In this document: one piece after another, positions 48,758 to 60,554 of the stretch | Layout: each line of letters begins with the position of its first letter | Numbering within the stretch: the first letter of the stretch is position 1 | NCBI GenBank assembly: GCA_028095005.1 | Contig: CM051460.1 | Coordinates: 78,137,676 to 78,201,675 of the forward strand | From: Rhynchospora pubera | Lineage: Eukaryota > Streptophyta > Magnoliopsida > Poales > Cyperaceae | DNA: 64,000 nucleotides | Direction: 5' to 3' | The notes under the pieces: generated by a model | Databases searched by the model: none | Seen by the model: the letters and a program-made list of their open reading frames with translations, nothing else | What the model was told of the DNA's origin: nothing | Position numbers and translations under genes: made by a program

Positions 48758-50519
48758 TGTTAGAGTTATGTCCTAGAAGTCAATAATTTAATGACTTAAT
48801 TATTAGTTTATGTTTTGGATGAGATTTTATCATCTGTTCCTAGGTTTATTATTGACAGATCATTCAGGTTGAGGATCTGAATTGTAGATCTCTGTTGATC
48901 ATTCTTTAGAATGACAATAATAAATCTAAACGGTCCATAATCTTGATAATTAACAAGGAACATTAATTATCTACAAGATTAGTATGCAAGTTAAGTGATG
49001 ATTAAGTTCTACTAATCATAGGTAAAGAGTTACCAACTTAATTGCATATGTGTATGTTATGGAACATAGTACAGGACTTGACCCATCGAAATAAACATAT
49101 GGATTGTGTTATGTGTCATTGTTTATTTCGTTATGATTTTGGTTCTAAGTTCGAGATGTTTATCTTTTCCACATGAGGATAGGTTCAATAAATACTGTCT
49201 ACCGCTGATTCCCGATAAGGGCTGCTATACGGACTTTATTTATGTTCTCTTGAATTGTGCGGGGAAAAGTTAATCATCAAGAAAACCGTATGTCCCTCAT
49301 TAATTCACTTAGTGAGTGACGATATCTGTTTGGGCCCCTTGATGGAGATAGATTGTTTGCATGCAACTTTATACAATTATCTCTAGATCAAGAAACGTAT
49401 AATCTGCAAGAATGACACATTCCTATCTTGGATTATACGATGATATCGTGTGACATAAGAATCAAAATAGAGAAACTAATTATTCTCTTATGCAGGATTG
49501 AAATATTGTAGCAGTACACTATTTATGTGAATTGGGAATCATAACGTGTTGCTAGATACCGCTTATGATTATTGGAATTAAATAGCGATTTAATTCCATG
49601 TCCAACATAGCATAAATCCTCAAAGGGTCACACATAATAAGGTGTTTAACCACACGTGCATTAATTATTTATTTGCAACAATTGGTTTTGCAAAATATGA
49701 TAAGTTGATTAATTAATCGTATGCCGTTATGGACCGTTATGATTAATTAAGTCAAATAGATCATATAGAAATAATTTAATGCATTGACTAATTCCATATT
49801 AATTATTAAATAGTTAATAATTAATTATAATCAACACATTTAATTATTTGAGCTAATTGGGCTTTAAATTAATTGGTTAATTTAATGTCCAATGGAAGGT
49901 GCATTTAAATGGAAGAGTATTGGGCTCAACTCAACTTGAGGCCCAATCCATATATGGGGGTAGGTAGGTGCGGCTAGGGCAAGGGGCATTTTTGTCCATG
50001 TAATGTTGGATGAGAGCTAGGTTGAGTGGCCTATATAAAGGGGTGTTCTTTGGGAGCAAACCCCAAGCCTCCACACTTTCTCTCTCCTTTCTCCCTTGGC
50101 CGCCACCTTCAAAGAGGAAGGAAAAATTTCAGAATTTTTCCCTCTTTCTCTCTTCTCTATTCCACCTCTAGCTCATGTGTTGAGCAAGCTTTTCCACTAA
50201 ATTAATTAGAGAATTAAATTGAAGAGGGAAAGTTTTGGAATTAGGCACAATTCTCTCAATTACTAGCATAATTGATTAGAGAAGGTGGTTAATTCCTTAG
50301 TGGACTCGAGGAGCACGGCGTGGAGGTTCTTGGAGAGCACACCACCGACACCAACGCATTGGAACGAGCCTCTTGGTTGCGATACCAAGAGAGGTATACT
50401 TCCAATCCTTTTTCTCGTGTGTTTGAATAGCTTGTGTACTAGATCTTGTGTGTGCTATGTTTGCTTGGTTAATTAATTGGTAATTAGCATAAAAATGAAA
50501 ATTAGCACACTTTCTAACA
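48758..50519 (+). repeat. 3' LTR of Copia element
   Basis: Same length as the 5' LTR and different at about seven single bases by eye, all transitions (near 48905, 49151, 49651, 49947, 50031, 50233 and 50341). Confidence 0.93.
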
Positions 50520-50524
50520 ATTAC

Positions 50525-50778
50525 AACCATCCCCCCCCATTCTCTCCATGGAGTGTCCACCGACCATAATCCGGTTGAAATCCATTTATAATCAAATGAG
50601 CTTTCACTTCTTCAAAATTAGACCACTTCAACAAATTCTGACAAACACGACAAGGACAATACATTTTATCATCTTCTTTCATTTTCAAATTCTCTTTAGT
50701 ACAAACCATAAATTCTTCAAGTCCTCTCAAAAATGTAGACGAGCATCGATTATTTAAGTACATCCACGTCCGATCCAT
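50525..50778 (-). pseudogene. TNP2 first exon: transposase-associated domain
   Basis: Begins MDRTWMYLNN at 50778, immediately after a CAG acceptor, so a leader intron ends at the start codon. The residues LEEFM, CPCRVCQN and HLIINGFQPDYGRW fit the N-terminal transposase-associated domain of TNP2 proteins. A run of eight G (about 50531-50538) shifts the frame so it ends GGGWL-stop at the Copia insertion. It continues, after the Copia, at 40869. Confidence 0.85.
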
Positions 50779-50862
50779 CTGAACAACAAAATTTATGCAA
50801 ATTATTAGGGTTTCGGACCAATTTGTCATATTAGGTTTTCGGACCGGTCACCATCCTAGCCC

Positions 50863-51094
50863 GCTCTTTGGATACTCTGTCTCATTAGCGAGCGTACGTT
50901 AGATGCAATGTGCTATCTGAGAAAAATTCGGCAGCATTTCCCCTTATGTTCCCTGAATACGCCAACACACGATTGCTCGTGCGTACGTATCCGTGGGAAC
51001 ATAAGGGAAATGCCGCTGAATTTTTCTTAGACAACACATTGCATCTAACGTACAACTCGCTGTCCTAAATGAGACAAATCATATCCAAAGAGCA
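50863..51094. repeat. Large inverted repeat upstream of TNP2
   Basis: Arms of about 95 bases: GCTCTTTGGATA, TACGTTAGATGCAATGTG and GGCATTTCCCTTATGTTCCC-like blocks occur on the left and, inverted, on the right, around a loop of about 30 bases. The sequence could fold into a long hairpin. Confidence 0.88.
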
Positions 51095-51148
51095 GTACTC
51101 CCGACCGGGAGTACTATCCGAGATTAATCCCTAATGGATTAATCTCGG
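51095..51148. repeat. Two adjacent short palindromes
   Basis: GTACTCCCGACCGGGAGTAC (51095-51114) and CCGAGATTAATCC / GGATTAATCTCGG (51118-51148) follow the large inverted repeat directly in the TNP2 upstream region. Confidence 0.85.
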
Positions 51149-51149
51149 A

Positions 51150-51667
51150 CGGGCAATGACCTAAATTCAGTTGAGTTCCGGTATTTGGTTCCTATATGAC
51201 AATACAAAATTCATGCCTATATATATATGCAAATTATTAACGAAATGCAAATAATTTAAAAAAAGAGAAGTTCATGAAAATATACTTTCAATTGTGTGTC
51301 TTCCGATCCGTTGAATCGTGCGACTTATCCGGCCGATGTAAGATCTTCTCCTATTCAATGATATCTTAAAATATATAAAAAAATTAACAAAAATAACCAT
51401 AAATTAATGAAAAAATCGAAATAAATAAGAAAAAAATGTAAAAAAAAATACGGTTCAAATTTAATTTTTTTTTACCTTAAATCTGCTCTCCTTCTTATTC
51501 TCTTTCTAATTATTATTTTTTCAGAATTTTTAGAAATTTTTGGCTATTTTTTTGGAGTGAAGCCACCACCACAAATCACAATAAATGAGAAGATCAGAAA
51601 AGAGTTAAGTGATGCGGCGCTAGCTGTGAGTTTGTTGGGATGGGAAGGAAGACTTAAATACAGAACT
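51150..51667. other. TNP2 upstream region
   Basis: AT-rich leader between the palindromes and the subterminal array; probably promoter and leader intron of TNP2 (minus strand). No confident TATA box chosen. Confidence 0.45.
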
Positions 51668-52135
51668 ATTCTGTAACGGTTATTAAAAAATAACCGTTAC
51701 AGAATCATAAAAAAATATAAAAAAAGCCGTTACAGAATCATAAAAAAATTATTAAAATTCGTCCCATATCAGTAACGGTTATTAGTAAATAACCGTTACA
51801 GAATCATTAAAAAAAAACGTTAACCTACTGTAACGGTTATTTACTAATAACCGTTACAGAAGATGGTTGATATTATATATTTCTTTTTTCTTTTCTGTAA
51901 CTTTTGTTGGATAATAACCGTTACAGAATATAAGAAATCTGTAACGGTTATTATCCAACAACTGTTACAGAAGGTTGATGCATTTTATTCCCTGGCCATG
52001 CCGGAAATGTTATTACGGTTGTTTAATAATAACCGTTACAGATTTGTGGCGCCAATTTTTCCGCCTAATGCCTCACTATTCTGTAACGGTTATTTCAAAA
52101 ACCGTTACAGAAGTGCCGTTACAGAAGGTCCTTTT
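51668..52135. repeat. Subterminal palindrome array, TAACGGTTATT type (right end)
   Basis: About eight palindromes of the form CTGTAACGGTTATT...AATAACCGTTACAG, some degenerate, ending next to the terminal CCTTTTTCCCGTAGTG. Confidence 0.88.
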
Positions 52136-52145
52136 TCCCGTAGTG

Positions 52146-52956
52146 TCGTGTACATCGGAGATTGATGGACAAAATTTAAAATTTGTCGGCGAATAAAAAT
52201 CTTTAGAATATTTATCTAAAATATAAAATGATTTCGTGTGAGCCAATAATTTATTTATTTGAATAAGGCTCATGAGATATCGGTCTACAAATCTTCATAT
52301 ACTATTGTCATTTTAGCCGGAAAGAAGTGTTCTTAATAAATTTACGAGAAGAGTAAAAATTTTTAAAAAGAATACTCACTGTGGTTCACTAAAATCGATC
52401 AGTCAGACTGACGGATGGACCACAACTTATATTATATTATAATTATAAATTATAAATAAAACATTCAATTCCAAGCTAGAAAATCACTGTTCAATTACAT
52501 TCTATCCCAGCCGTCGGTTTTTTTCGTCTGGCGAATGGATTGAATCTTGCCTGTTCGCCTCCACTAGAATGTCCGCACTCCTTTGGCTTCTGGTTTTCTC
52601 TGTGCGGACATGCAGCAGGACGCATGTGATGAGTTCCACTTCTTCTGAATGGACGCGAATCACATGAACCAGATAAGAATAAGAGTGGTAAGGATACATG
52701 GTGTGCGTGCTCTACGTGCACTTGGACATTTTCTTCTCCTCTACGGCTCTACCAATAAATCTAGCAATTATCAACCAAAAAGAAAAAATCAGTGTACCTA
52801 GCGGCTGGCACACCTCTGGCAGAGAGGGAGGGAGATCAAGGAAGGGGCTGAGCAACAAGCGGCTGTGCTTGGCGACCTTCGATCGACACCATTGCTTCTT
52901 TCTCTTTCGGCGCATCTTACGAAGTATTGTTATTGTTATTTATTGCATCTAATTTG
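52146..52956. other. Between CACTA and Mutator-like element, no recognisable gene
   Basis: A moderately GC-rich part (52500-52900) has small overlapping frames but no recognisable family. Confidence 0.5.
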
Positions 52957-53931
52957 GATCCAAATCCTATGTCGCGCGGCAAGCTTGCAGCGCACAAAAT
53001 CCCAGCCGTTTCCCAAATCTAACGACTCACGTTTCACCTGATAAAAAACTAATAATTCCTTTTCCCAAATCCCAGACATTTATTTTTCTCTCCCAAGTCC
53101 TACCCCATCTCTCCCCCATTTTCAGACCTCTTTTCTCATTTGCTAAAAGATTTCGACAAACTCTACCGCCTCCAAATTAGTTTGCAGTTGTATTTTAACT
53201 GTCTTTTAGTTCTTAATTAGACATGTCCAGTTTCGCTTGTTGAATAATTTTAATCAGCATATAAGTGGTGCATAACTAAAATAGCGTAATACTTTGATCA
53301 TCCTCCATTGGACATAAGATGTTTAGAAGGTCATCCTTGGATTTATAGGAAAGTAAATTTCTAGAGTGAACAGCCAGAGACTTGAGGATCCAAACAAACA
53401 AAAAGAAACAAGTAATTTGAGTTACATCTTGTAATGAAGAAAGCCACTTTTGGAAATAAAATTTTATTCACTTTTCAGCAACCCTTGATACATTTTGATT
53501 GTATTTTTTCCTCTCTGCTTTGATTATTTCAAAAGATATTATAAAAATTCATTGGGCTGCTCACCTCCCCTCTGATCTATCTGACCCAAATCCAATCCAA
53601 TTTCAAATGATAAAATGCATCACCGACAGATAAAAAAGTATGCAGAAAATTGGGATAAACTTAATAAATTGGGGCATGAAGGTATGAATCAGGATCTTCA
53701 GTCGGGATGCTATTAAAATATTTGGTGTAAACGGATTTTGGAGATTTTTTGTGGATATCATTTATTTGATGATCTAGACGTGATGAAATCTATTCTTTCC
53801 ACAAAAAAACCCCAACAATTACAAACTAACTTTTTAGAAATTCAACTGCAAACTAATTTGGAGGCAATAGAGTTTGCCGACATGTTTTTGCAAATGAGAA
53901 AAGAGGTCTGAAAATGGGAGAGAGATGGGGT

Positions 53932-56900
53932 TGTTAGAGATATGTCCTAGAGATCAATCTTATTAGGCTACTTTTATAGTTTATGTTATTGATGATTTCA
54001 GATCATTTGTTCTTTGATTTATTCGTTGACAGTTCATTCAGGTTGAGGATCTGAATTATAGATCATTGTTATTCATTTAGTAGTAAATAACAACAATAAA
54101 TCTAAAAGTCCATAATCTTGATAATTAACAAAAGACATTAATTATCAATAAGATTAGTATGTAAGTTAAGTAATGATTAAGTTCTATAAATCATAGGTTA
54201 AGAGTAACCAACTTAATTGCATATGTGTATGTTATAGAACATAGTACAGGACTGGACCCCACGAAATAAATATATGGATTGTGTTACGTGTCATTATTTA
54301 TTTCGTTATGATTTTGGTTCTAAATTTGAGATAATTATCTTTTCCACATGAGGATAGGTTCTATAAATCATGTCCACCGCTGATTTCTAATAAGGGCTGC
54401 TATACAGACTTGATTTAAGTTCTCTTGAATTGCGCGGGGAAAAGCTAATTATCAAGAAAACCGTATGTCCCTCATTAATTCACTTAGTGAGTGACGATAT
54501 CTGTTTGGGCCCCTTGATGGAGATAGATTGTTTGCTAGCAACTGATACAATTATCTCTAGATCAAGAAACGTATAATCTGCAAGAATGACATGCTCCTAT
54601 CTTGGATTATACGATGATGTCGTGTGACATAAGAATCAAAATAGAGAAACATAATTATTCTCTTATGCAAGATTGAAATATTGTAGCAGTACACTATTTA
54701 TGCGAATTAGGAATCATAACGTGTTGCTAGATACCGCTTATGATTATTGGAATTAAATAACGATTTAATTCGATATCCAACATAGCATAAATCCTCAAAG
54801 GGTCACAAATAGAGTTTTGACCAATACAGTGCTTTATTTATTTATTCGCAACAGTGAGAATTGCGGTAAATATGACGAATTGATTAATTAATTATGTACC
54901 GTTACAGAACTTACTAATTGATTAAGTCAAACAGGTCATATAAAAATAAATAATAGCATAAGCTAATCCTAGAATAATTATTAATTAGTTAATAATTATT
55001 TTGCTTCAACTTAATTTAATATAAATAGTTATATTGAATTATTGGGCTGATTTGTATATAGCAAATTTATAGCCCAAACATAGAGGAAATATTAATGGAT
55101 TTAATTATATGAATTAAAGTCCAAATAGGTGGATTAAAGAGGCCCATATGGCCCATTTTATGGCTGACCAAGGAGGAGGTAGGTGGGTAGCTGTTAGGAA
55201 ATTATCCAATTTTAATTTTGTGACTAATTACCCTTAATTAATCCAATTAAAACACAAGCAACAAAGGGATCTAGTGCAAAAGCTATTCGACACAAAGAAA
55301 TAGGTGGAAATTGTACCTCCCGCGAAATCGTATTCGCGGGGCTCGATCCTACGGCATGGGAATCGATGGGGTGCTTCTCCTTCTTCTCCAAATCGCCTCG
55401 AGTCCACTTAGAGATTAACCAAGGTCTAAATCGATTCGTGCTAGCGATTCGATTAGAACAAAGCTAATCCAAGGTATTCTCTCTTCTTCTTTAATTAACA
55501 ATTTAATTAGTGGAGAGAATATTGCTCAACCCATGAGCTAATGGAGAGAGAGATGAGGTGAGGTCGACGGCCAAAGAGGGAGAGGAAAGGTGGCGGCTAG
55601 GGTTAGGGAAGAGAGAAGCCTCAAATTTGCATCTATACATCTCTATATATAGTGCATGATCCCTACCTACCACCAACCATCTATTTACAAGATTGCCACT
55701 CCCACCTACCACTAGGGCCGGACAGAAAATGGGCTCTAATGGGCCTCTTAACTCACTTAAACAAGCCTCTAATTCATTTAATTAAAAGCTACTCCAAATG
55801 CTCTTTAATCGGGCTATATATTTAATGCATATATATTGGTCCAATAAATTAATATAACTATTTATATTAAATTGAGTTGAACTAAAATAATTATTAACCA
55901 ATTAATAATTATTCTAGGATTAGCTAATACATTAATTTATTTCTATATGATCCATTTGACTTAATTAATTATAACGGTATATAATTAATTAATCAACTTA
56001 TCATATTTCCGCAATACGCACTATTGCGAATAAATAAATAATGTACTGTCTTGGTTAAAACTCTATTTTGTGTGACCCTTTGAGGATTTATGCTATGTTG
56101 GACATGGAATTAAATTGTTATTTAATTCCAATAATCATAAGCGGTATCTAGCAACACGTTATGATTCCCAATTCGCATAAATAGTGTACTGCTACAGTAT
56201 TTAAATCCTGCATAAGAGAATATATGTATTTCCCTATTTTGATTCTTATGTCACACGATATCATCGTATAATCCAAGATAGGAATGTGTCATTCTTGCAG
56301 ATTATACGTTTCTTGATCTAGAGATAATTGTATAAAGTTGCATGCAAACAATCTATCTTCATCAAGGGGCCCAAACAGATATCGTCACTCACTAAGTGAA
56401 TTGATGAGGGACATACGGTTTTCTTGATGATTAACTTTTCCCCGCACAATTCAAGAGAACATAAATAAAGTCCGTATAACAGCCCTTATCGGGAATCAGC
56501 GGTAGACAGTATTTATTGAACCTATCCTCAAGTGAAAAGATAAACATCTCAAACTTAGAACCAAAATCATAACGAAATAAACAATGACACATAACACAAT
56601 CCATATGTTTATTTCGATGGGTCAATCCTGTGCTATGTTCCATAACATACACATATGCAATTAAGTTGGTAACTCTTTACCTATGATTAGTAGAACTTAA
56701 TCATCACTTAACTTGCATACTAATCTTATAAGATAATTAATGTTCCTTGTTAATTATCAAGATTATGGACCGTTTAGATTTATCATTGTCATTCTAAAGA
56801 ATGATCCACAGAGATCTACTATTCAGATCCTCAACCTGAATAATCTGTCAATAATAAACTTAGGAACAGATGATAAAATATCATCCCATACATAAACTAA

Positions 56901-57450
56901 TAATTAAGTCATTAAATAATTGACTTCTAGGACATAACTCTAACAGTAGTATTTGTGTAAATTATAGCAACTTATACCTAGGGTTGGTAGGCTATAAAAG
57001 GACCCCTTGAGTTGGTTTTTTCCACCCTTCTTCCCTAGCCGCCACACTCTCTTCTCCCTCTCTTCTTGGCCACCGGCCACCACCTCTCCTCCACCTCTTT
57101 TGCTCATGTGTTGAGCCATAAACCCTCCTCCTAAATCAATTAGTTGAACAAGAAGAGGGTTGCTCCTTTGGATTAGTTATTTTCTCTTTGATTTGCTAGC
57201 ACAAATCGAATCGAGAAATTTGTTAATCTTTAGGTGGACTGGAGGCGTGGATTGAAGGACGGTGGAGTAGCACGCCACCGGTTTCAAAGCCTAAGATCTC
57301 CTTCTTGATACGATTCAAGAAGAGGTGAAACCTTTCTCTTAATCTCTTGTGTTGAATGGACTTTTGCACTAGATTCTTTGATGCTTAATGTTTTAATTGC
57401 TAAATTAATTGTAATTAGCACATAAATTAAAAATTGGGCATTTCCTAACA
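53932..57450 (+). mobile_element. Solo LTR of the Copia family, interrupted
   Basis: TGTTAGAGATATGTCC...TTTCCTAACA with the 5-bp duplication GGGGT (53927-53931, 57451-57455). It sits in the right arm of the Mutator-like element. Without the nested LTR it is about 1765 bases, the family length. It is more diverged from the full-length Copia than that element's LTRs are from each other. Confidence 0.9.
55192..56945 (-). mobile_element. Nested solo LTR, inverted
   Basis: Reverse-orientation LTR (TGTTAGGAAATT...GACATAACTCTAACA) inside the previous solo LTR. Flanks GTAGC (55187-55191) and GTAGT (56946-56950) are a 5-bp duplication with one change. Confidence 0.88.
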
Positions 57451-57611
57451 GGGGTGGGACTTGGGAGAGAAAAAGAAATATCTGAGATTTGGGAAAAGAA
57501 ATTATTAGTTTTTTATCAGGTGAAACGTGAGTTGTTAGATTTGGGAAACGGCTGGGATTTTGTGCGCTGCAAGCTTGCCGCACGACACGGGATTTGGATC
57601 TATCTAATTTG

Positions 57612-58380
57612 GAGCCACACTGTCATTGAATTACAAATCCAGGTACTCAGTACGAATTATGTTTGAGTAAAATTTATGCTTTCTTTGCTACTTCCCTCTA
57701 AAGCATAAAATGTGACATCTGAATGCGATTTTATTTTATAATTGCTGGTGAGAAGTGCCCTTTGATGCTGAACTATTTTAGAGATTGGTCTTTCACAAAG
57801 GTGCTTGAAATTTAGGCCTTTTATATCCCCAGATTACATTTTATTTAACATTTCAAGCCTTCATTTATTTTTTATTTTTTGGTGTTTGTTATCAATGAGT
57901 AGATTGATCTGACCACTGATGCCAGTATGAGCCGATCCTCGATAGCATTGCCAAAGATACAGGACTGAGTTGAGCATGTTAAAGATGAGACTAAAAAATT
58001 GGTAAATTTATTAAATAGTTATTCTCTGCAAAGTTTAAAAAATGCATCTGGTTGGATTTGTTGAGAACATCATTTGTGCTTGTGCATAAATTTATTCTTG
58101 AAAAAAATTATTATTCTAAGAACATCCTTTGTGCTCATCAGGAAAAGAATCACACAATGATACTTAAGGTCTGCTCCAGGACTCTACCATTAAAGGAGAG
58201 GAACGGAAAAGGAGAGAGAGAGTGATCGGATTTTGATACTCCCAAATCGAGGGGTAGGCTTTGAGAGTAAACTCTTCACAAAATTATTCTATTTCTTACT
58301 CTTTCTTCTCTTCTCTTCCATCCTCAAACTTTTTATCTGGAGCAAGTAGCACTTAGGACAGAGTAAAGTCTCCTTTACTC
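57612..58380. other. Intergenic, no recognisable gene
   Basis: AT-rich. At 58170-58380 a GAGA/CTCC-rich stretch surrounds GCTCCAGGA words and continues on the far side of the TRIM element (60560-60770), so it was one unit before that insertion. Confidence 0.5.
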
Positions 58381-60554
58381 TGTCACGTCCCGCACCGACG
58401 GGTTGCGGGACGCGAGCTGAAACGGTATCTTCTGCATCCATCCGACGGCCCGTCAACCTACGTCGCAACAGAGAAACAAACAGAGTCAGGTACAAACCTC
58501 AGTAACCGGTTATTTAATGACGCAGCTTCTCTACATTTAATTAATATAACAAAATCCAATCAGGTCGGATTAATCCACAGAACAAATAATATATTTTACG
58601 GAGATAATCGGATCCAGACAGTCAATCAGTCAGTCACAGTGGTCCCTCCCCAATCTCTGGAGGATCAGGACCGGCCCCTCTCCGAACTCAGGAGGATCAG
58701 GGCTCAAAATTCATATTCAATTCCATATCCAATTCCAAACTCCGATATACCGTAAAATATACCAATCACAAAACAATAAACATATTCAATCAAAACCAAA
58801 CGATAAATCGAATCAATCAAACAATACGAAATTAAATACAGAGAAGTCCGGTTACCTGACAGGGCGGTTCAGAAATCAACGGATAGAACAAATCGACTAT
58901 CCCGACTGCAACGTAGACTCGAAATTCCAATCGGTCGATCAATCAAATTGAAATAAGCTTTTGAACTATCTCTCTTTCTTCAATTTAATCAAATAAGTCT
59001 TTGAATGGAATATGATATACTTAAATTCGGAAGAGAAAATGAAATATTATGGTTTCATCTCGTGGCTGCATGGGGTATAGGAGATAAAAGCAAGATGATG
59101 TCATTCGGTTGGAGAAAGACAAGAATGGTAATTGCTTTATACATGCATAAAAACCAGCCACGTGGGCTTAAGGAGCAGGTGGCAAAAGATTTTAAATCGG
59201 CAGAAGAATTTGCTATTTTTTTTCCCTCACTCGGTTAAACGGCTCGTCAAAGGCTGGTCAAATAATCAAAAGTAATAAATTTTCGGTCAATGGTCAAATA
59301 AAGTCAACACTACTCAACTATAGTCAAATTAGGTCAAAGCCGGTGGGTTGTCACATTCTCTCCTCTTTTAAAAGAATTTCGTCCGCGAAATTCAAACGGA
59401 CGAAAACAAGTCAAGTTCAATCAAATAGAAACCAAATGATCAAATTCCAAATGAAATGAACAAGGACCCGAACACAGTCCGAAGAACGAATGCTCTGATA
59501 CCATCTGACACGTCCCGCACCGACGGGTCGCGGGACGCGAGCTGAAACGGTATCTTCTGCACCCATCCGACGGCCCGTCAACCTACGTCGCAACAGAGAA
59601 ACAAACAGAGTCAGGTACAAACCTCAGTAACCGGTTATTTAACGACGCAGCTTCTCTACATTTAATTAATATAACAAAATCCATTCAGGTCGGATTAATC
59701 CACAGAACAAATAATATATTTTACGGAGATAATCGGATCTAGACAGTCAATCAGTCAGTCACAGTGGTCCCTCCCCGATCTCTGGAGGATCAGGACCGGC
59801 CCCTCCCCGAACTCAGGAGGATCAGGGCTCAAAATTCATATTCAATTCCATATCCAATTCCAAACCCGATAACCCGTAAAATATACCAATCACAATTCAA
59901 TAAACATATTCAATCAAAACCAAACGATAAATCATATCAATCAATCAATACGAAATTAAATATAGAGAAGTCCGGTTACATCGATTCAATCAAAACCAAA
60001 CGATAATCATATCAATCAATCAATACGAAATTAAATATAGAGAAGTCCGGTTACCTGACAGGGCGGTTCAGAAATCAACGGATAGAACAAATCGACTATC
60101 CCGACTGCAACGTAGACTCAAAATTCCAATCGGTCGATCAATCAAATTGAAATAAGCTTTTGAACTATCTCTCTTTCTTAAATTTAATCAAATAAGTATT
60201 TGAATGGAATATGATATACTTAAATTCAGAAGAGAAAATGAAATATTATGGTTTCATCTCGTGGCTGCATGGAGTATAGGAGATAAACGCAAGATGATGT
60301 CATTCGGTTGGAGAAAGGCAAGAATGGTAATTGCTTTATACATGCATAAAAACCAGCCACGTGGGCTTAAGGAGCAGGTGGCAAAAGATTTTAAATCGGC
60401 AGAAGAATTTGCTATTTTTTTTCCCTCACTCGGTTAAACGGCTTGTCAAAGGCTGGTCAAATAATCAAAAGTAATAAATTTTCGGTCAATGGTCAAATAA
60501 AGTCAACACTACTCAACTATAGTCAAATTAGGTCAAAGCCGGTGGGTTGTCACA
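58381..60554 (-). mobile_element. TRIM-like miniature LTR retrotransposon
   Basis: LTRs at 58381-59355 and 59506-60554, target duplication TACTC (58376-58380, 60555-60559). The element reads on the minus strand: the complement of GCTCTGATACCA (59492-59503) is the primer-binding site TGGTATCAGAGC, and the purine tract AAAAGAGGAGAGAA (complement of 59356-59369) precedes the other LTR. The interior between LTRs is only 150 bases and has no coding room. Gag-pol proteins must come from another element. Confidence 0.9.
59965..60055. repeat. Tandem duplication in one TRIM LTR
   Basis: A segment of about 75 bases (CAATCAAAACCAAACGATAA ... GAAGTCCGGTTAC) is present twice in the right LTR and once in the left, explaining their length difference (1049 against 975). 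Confidence 0.85.

Larger units (their letters stand above)
40875..50519 (+). mobile_element. Full-length Copia-type LTR retrotransposon, 9.6 kb, coding region decayed
   Basis: LTRs at 40875-42636 and 48758-50519 (1762 bases each, TG...CA). Target duplication is ATTAC (40870-40874, 50520-50524). The primer-binding site TGGTATCAGAGC at 42638-42649 fits initiator-methionine tRNA. The polypurine tract AAGTGGGAGAT lies directly before the 3' LTR. The interior (42637-48757) has no frame over about 130 codons. Copia pol traces remain: ENAFLNE (RT) near 47735, VKDILEYLMRKSD near 48100, and a W-N...SVTKAKYIATCEAIKE (RNase H) stretch near 48275-48350. The order fits Copia. The insertion splits TNP2. 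Confidence 0.93.
32431..52145. mobile_element. CACTA-type assembly with Transposase_24/Ulp1 and TNP2 genes (possible chimera)
   Basis: The left end reads CACTACAACAAAAAGGATTA. The right end, read inward, is CACTACGGGAAAAAGGACCT; 14 of 20 bases agree. The bordering triplets are TCT and TCG, so a clean 3-bp duplication is not seen. The left gene is a plus-strand Transposase_24-like/Ulp1 gene and the right gene a minus-strand TNP2 transposase; they converge. The left subterminal repeats (ACCGGTTTT palindromes) differ from the right ones (TAACGGTTATT palindromes), and a second TAACGGTTATT cluster lies at 38010-38155 between the genes. Either this is one unusual element or two elements joined or nested with loss of two ends. 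A Copia element (40875-50519) was inserted later. Confidence 0.6.
52957..57602. mobile_element. Long-inverted-repeat Mutator-like element, interrupted by LTR insertions
   Basis: Arms begin GATCCAAATCC at 52957 and end GGATTTGGATC at 57600. Long inverted blocks follow (GCGGCAAGCTTGC, GCGCACAAAATCCCAGCCGT, CAGACCTCTTTTCTCATTTG). TCTAATTTG is directly repeated at 52948-52956 and 57603-57611, a 9-bp duplication typical of Mutator-like elements. Without the LTR insertion it is about 1.1 kb. No transposase is visible. Confidence 0.8.

Noticed and set aside
59005..59238. 77-codon frame repeated at 60204-60437 with few changes
   Set aside because: Both copies are in the LTRs of one TRIM-like element, so conservation reflects LTR duplication; no family recognised.
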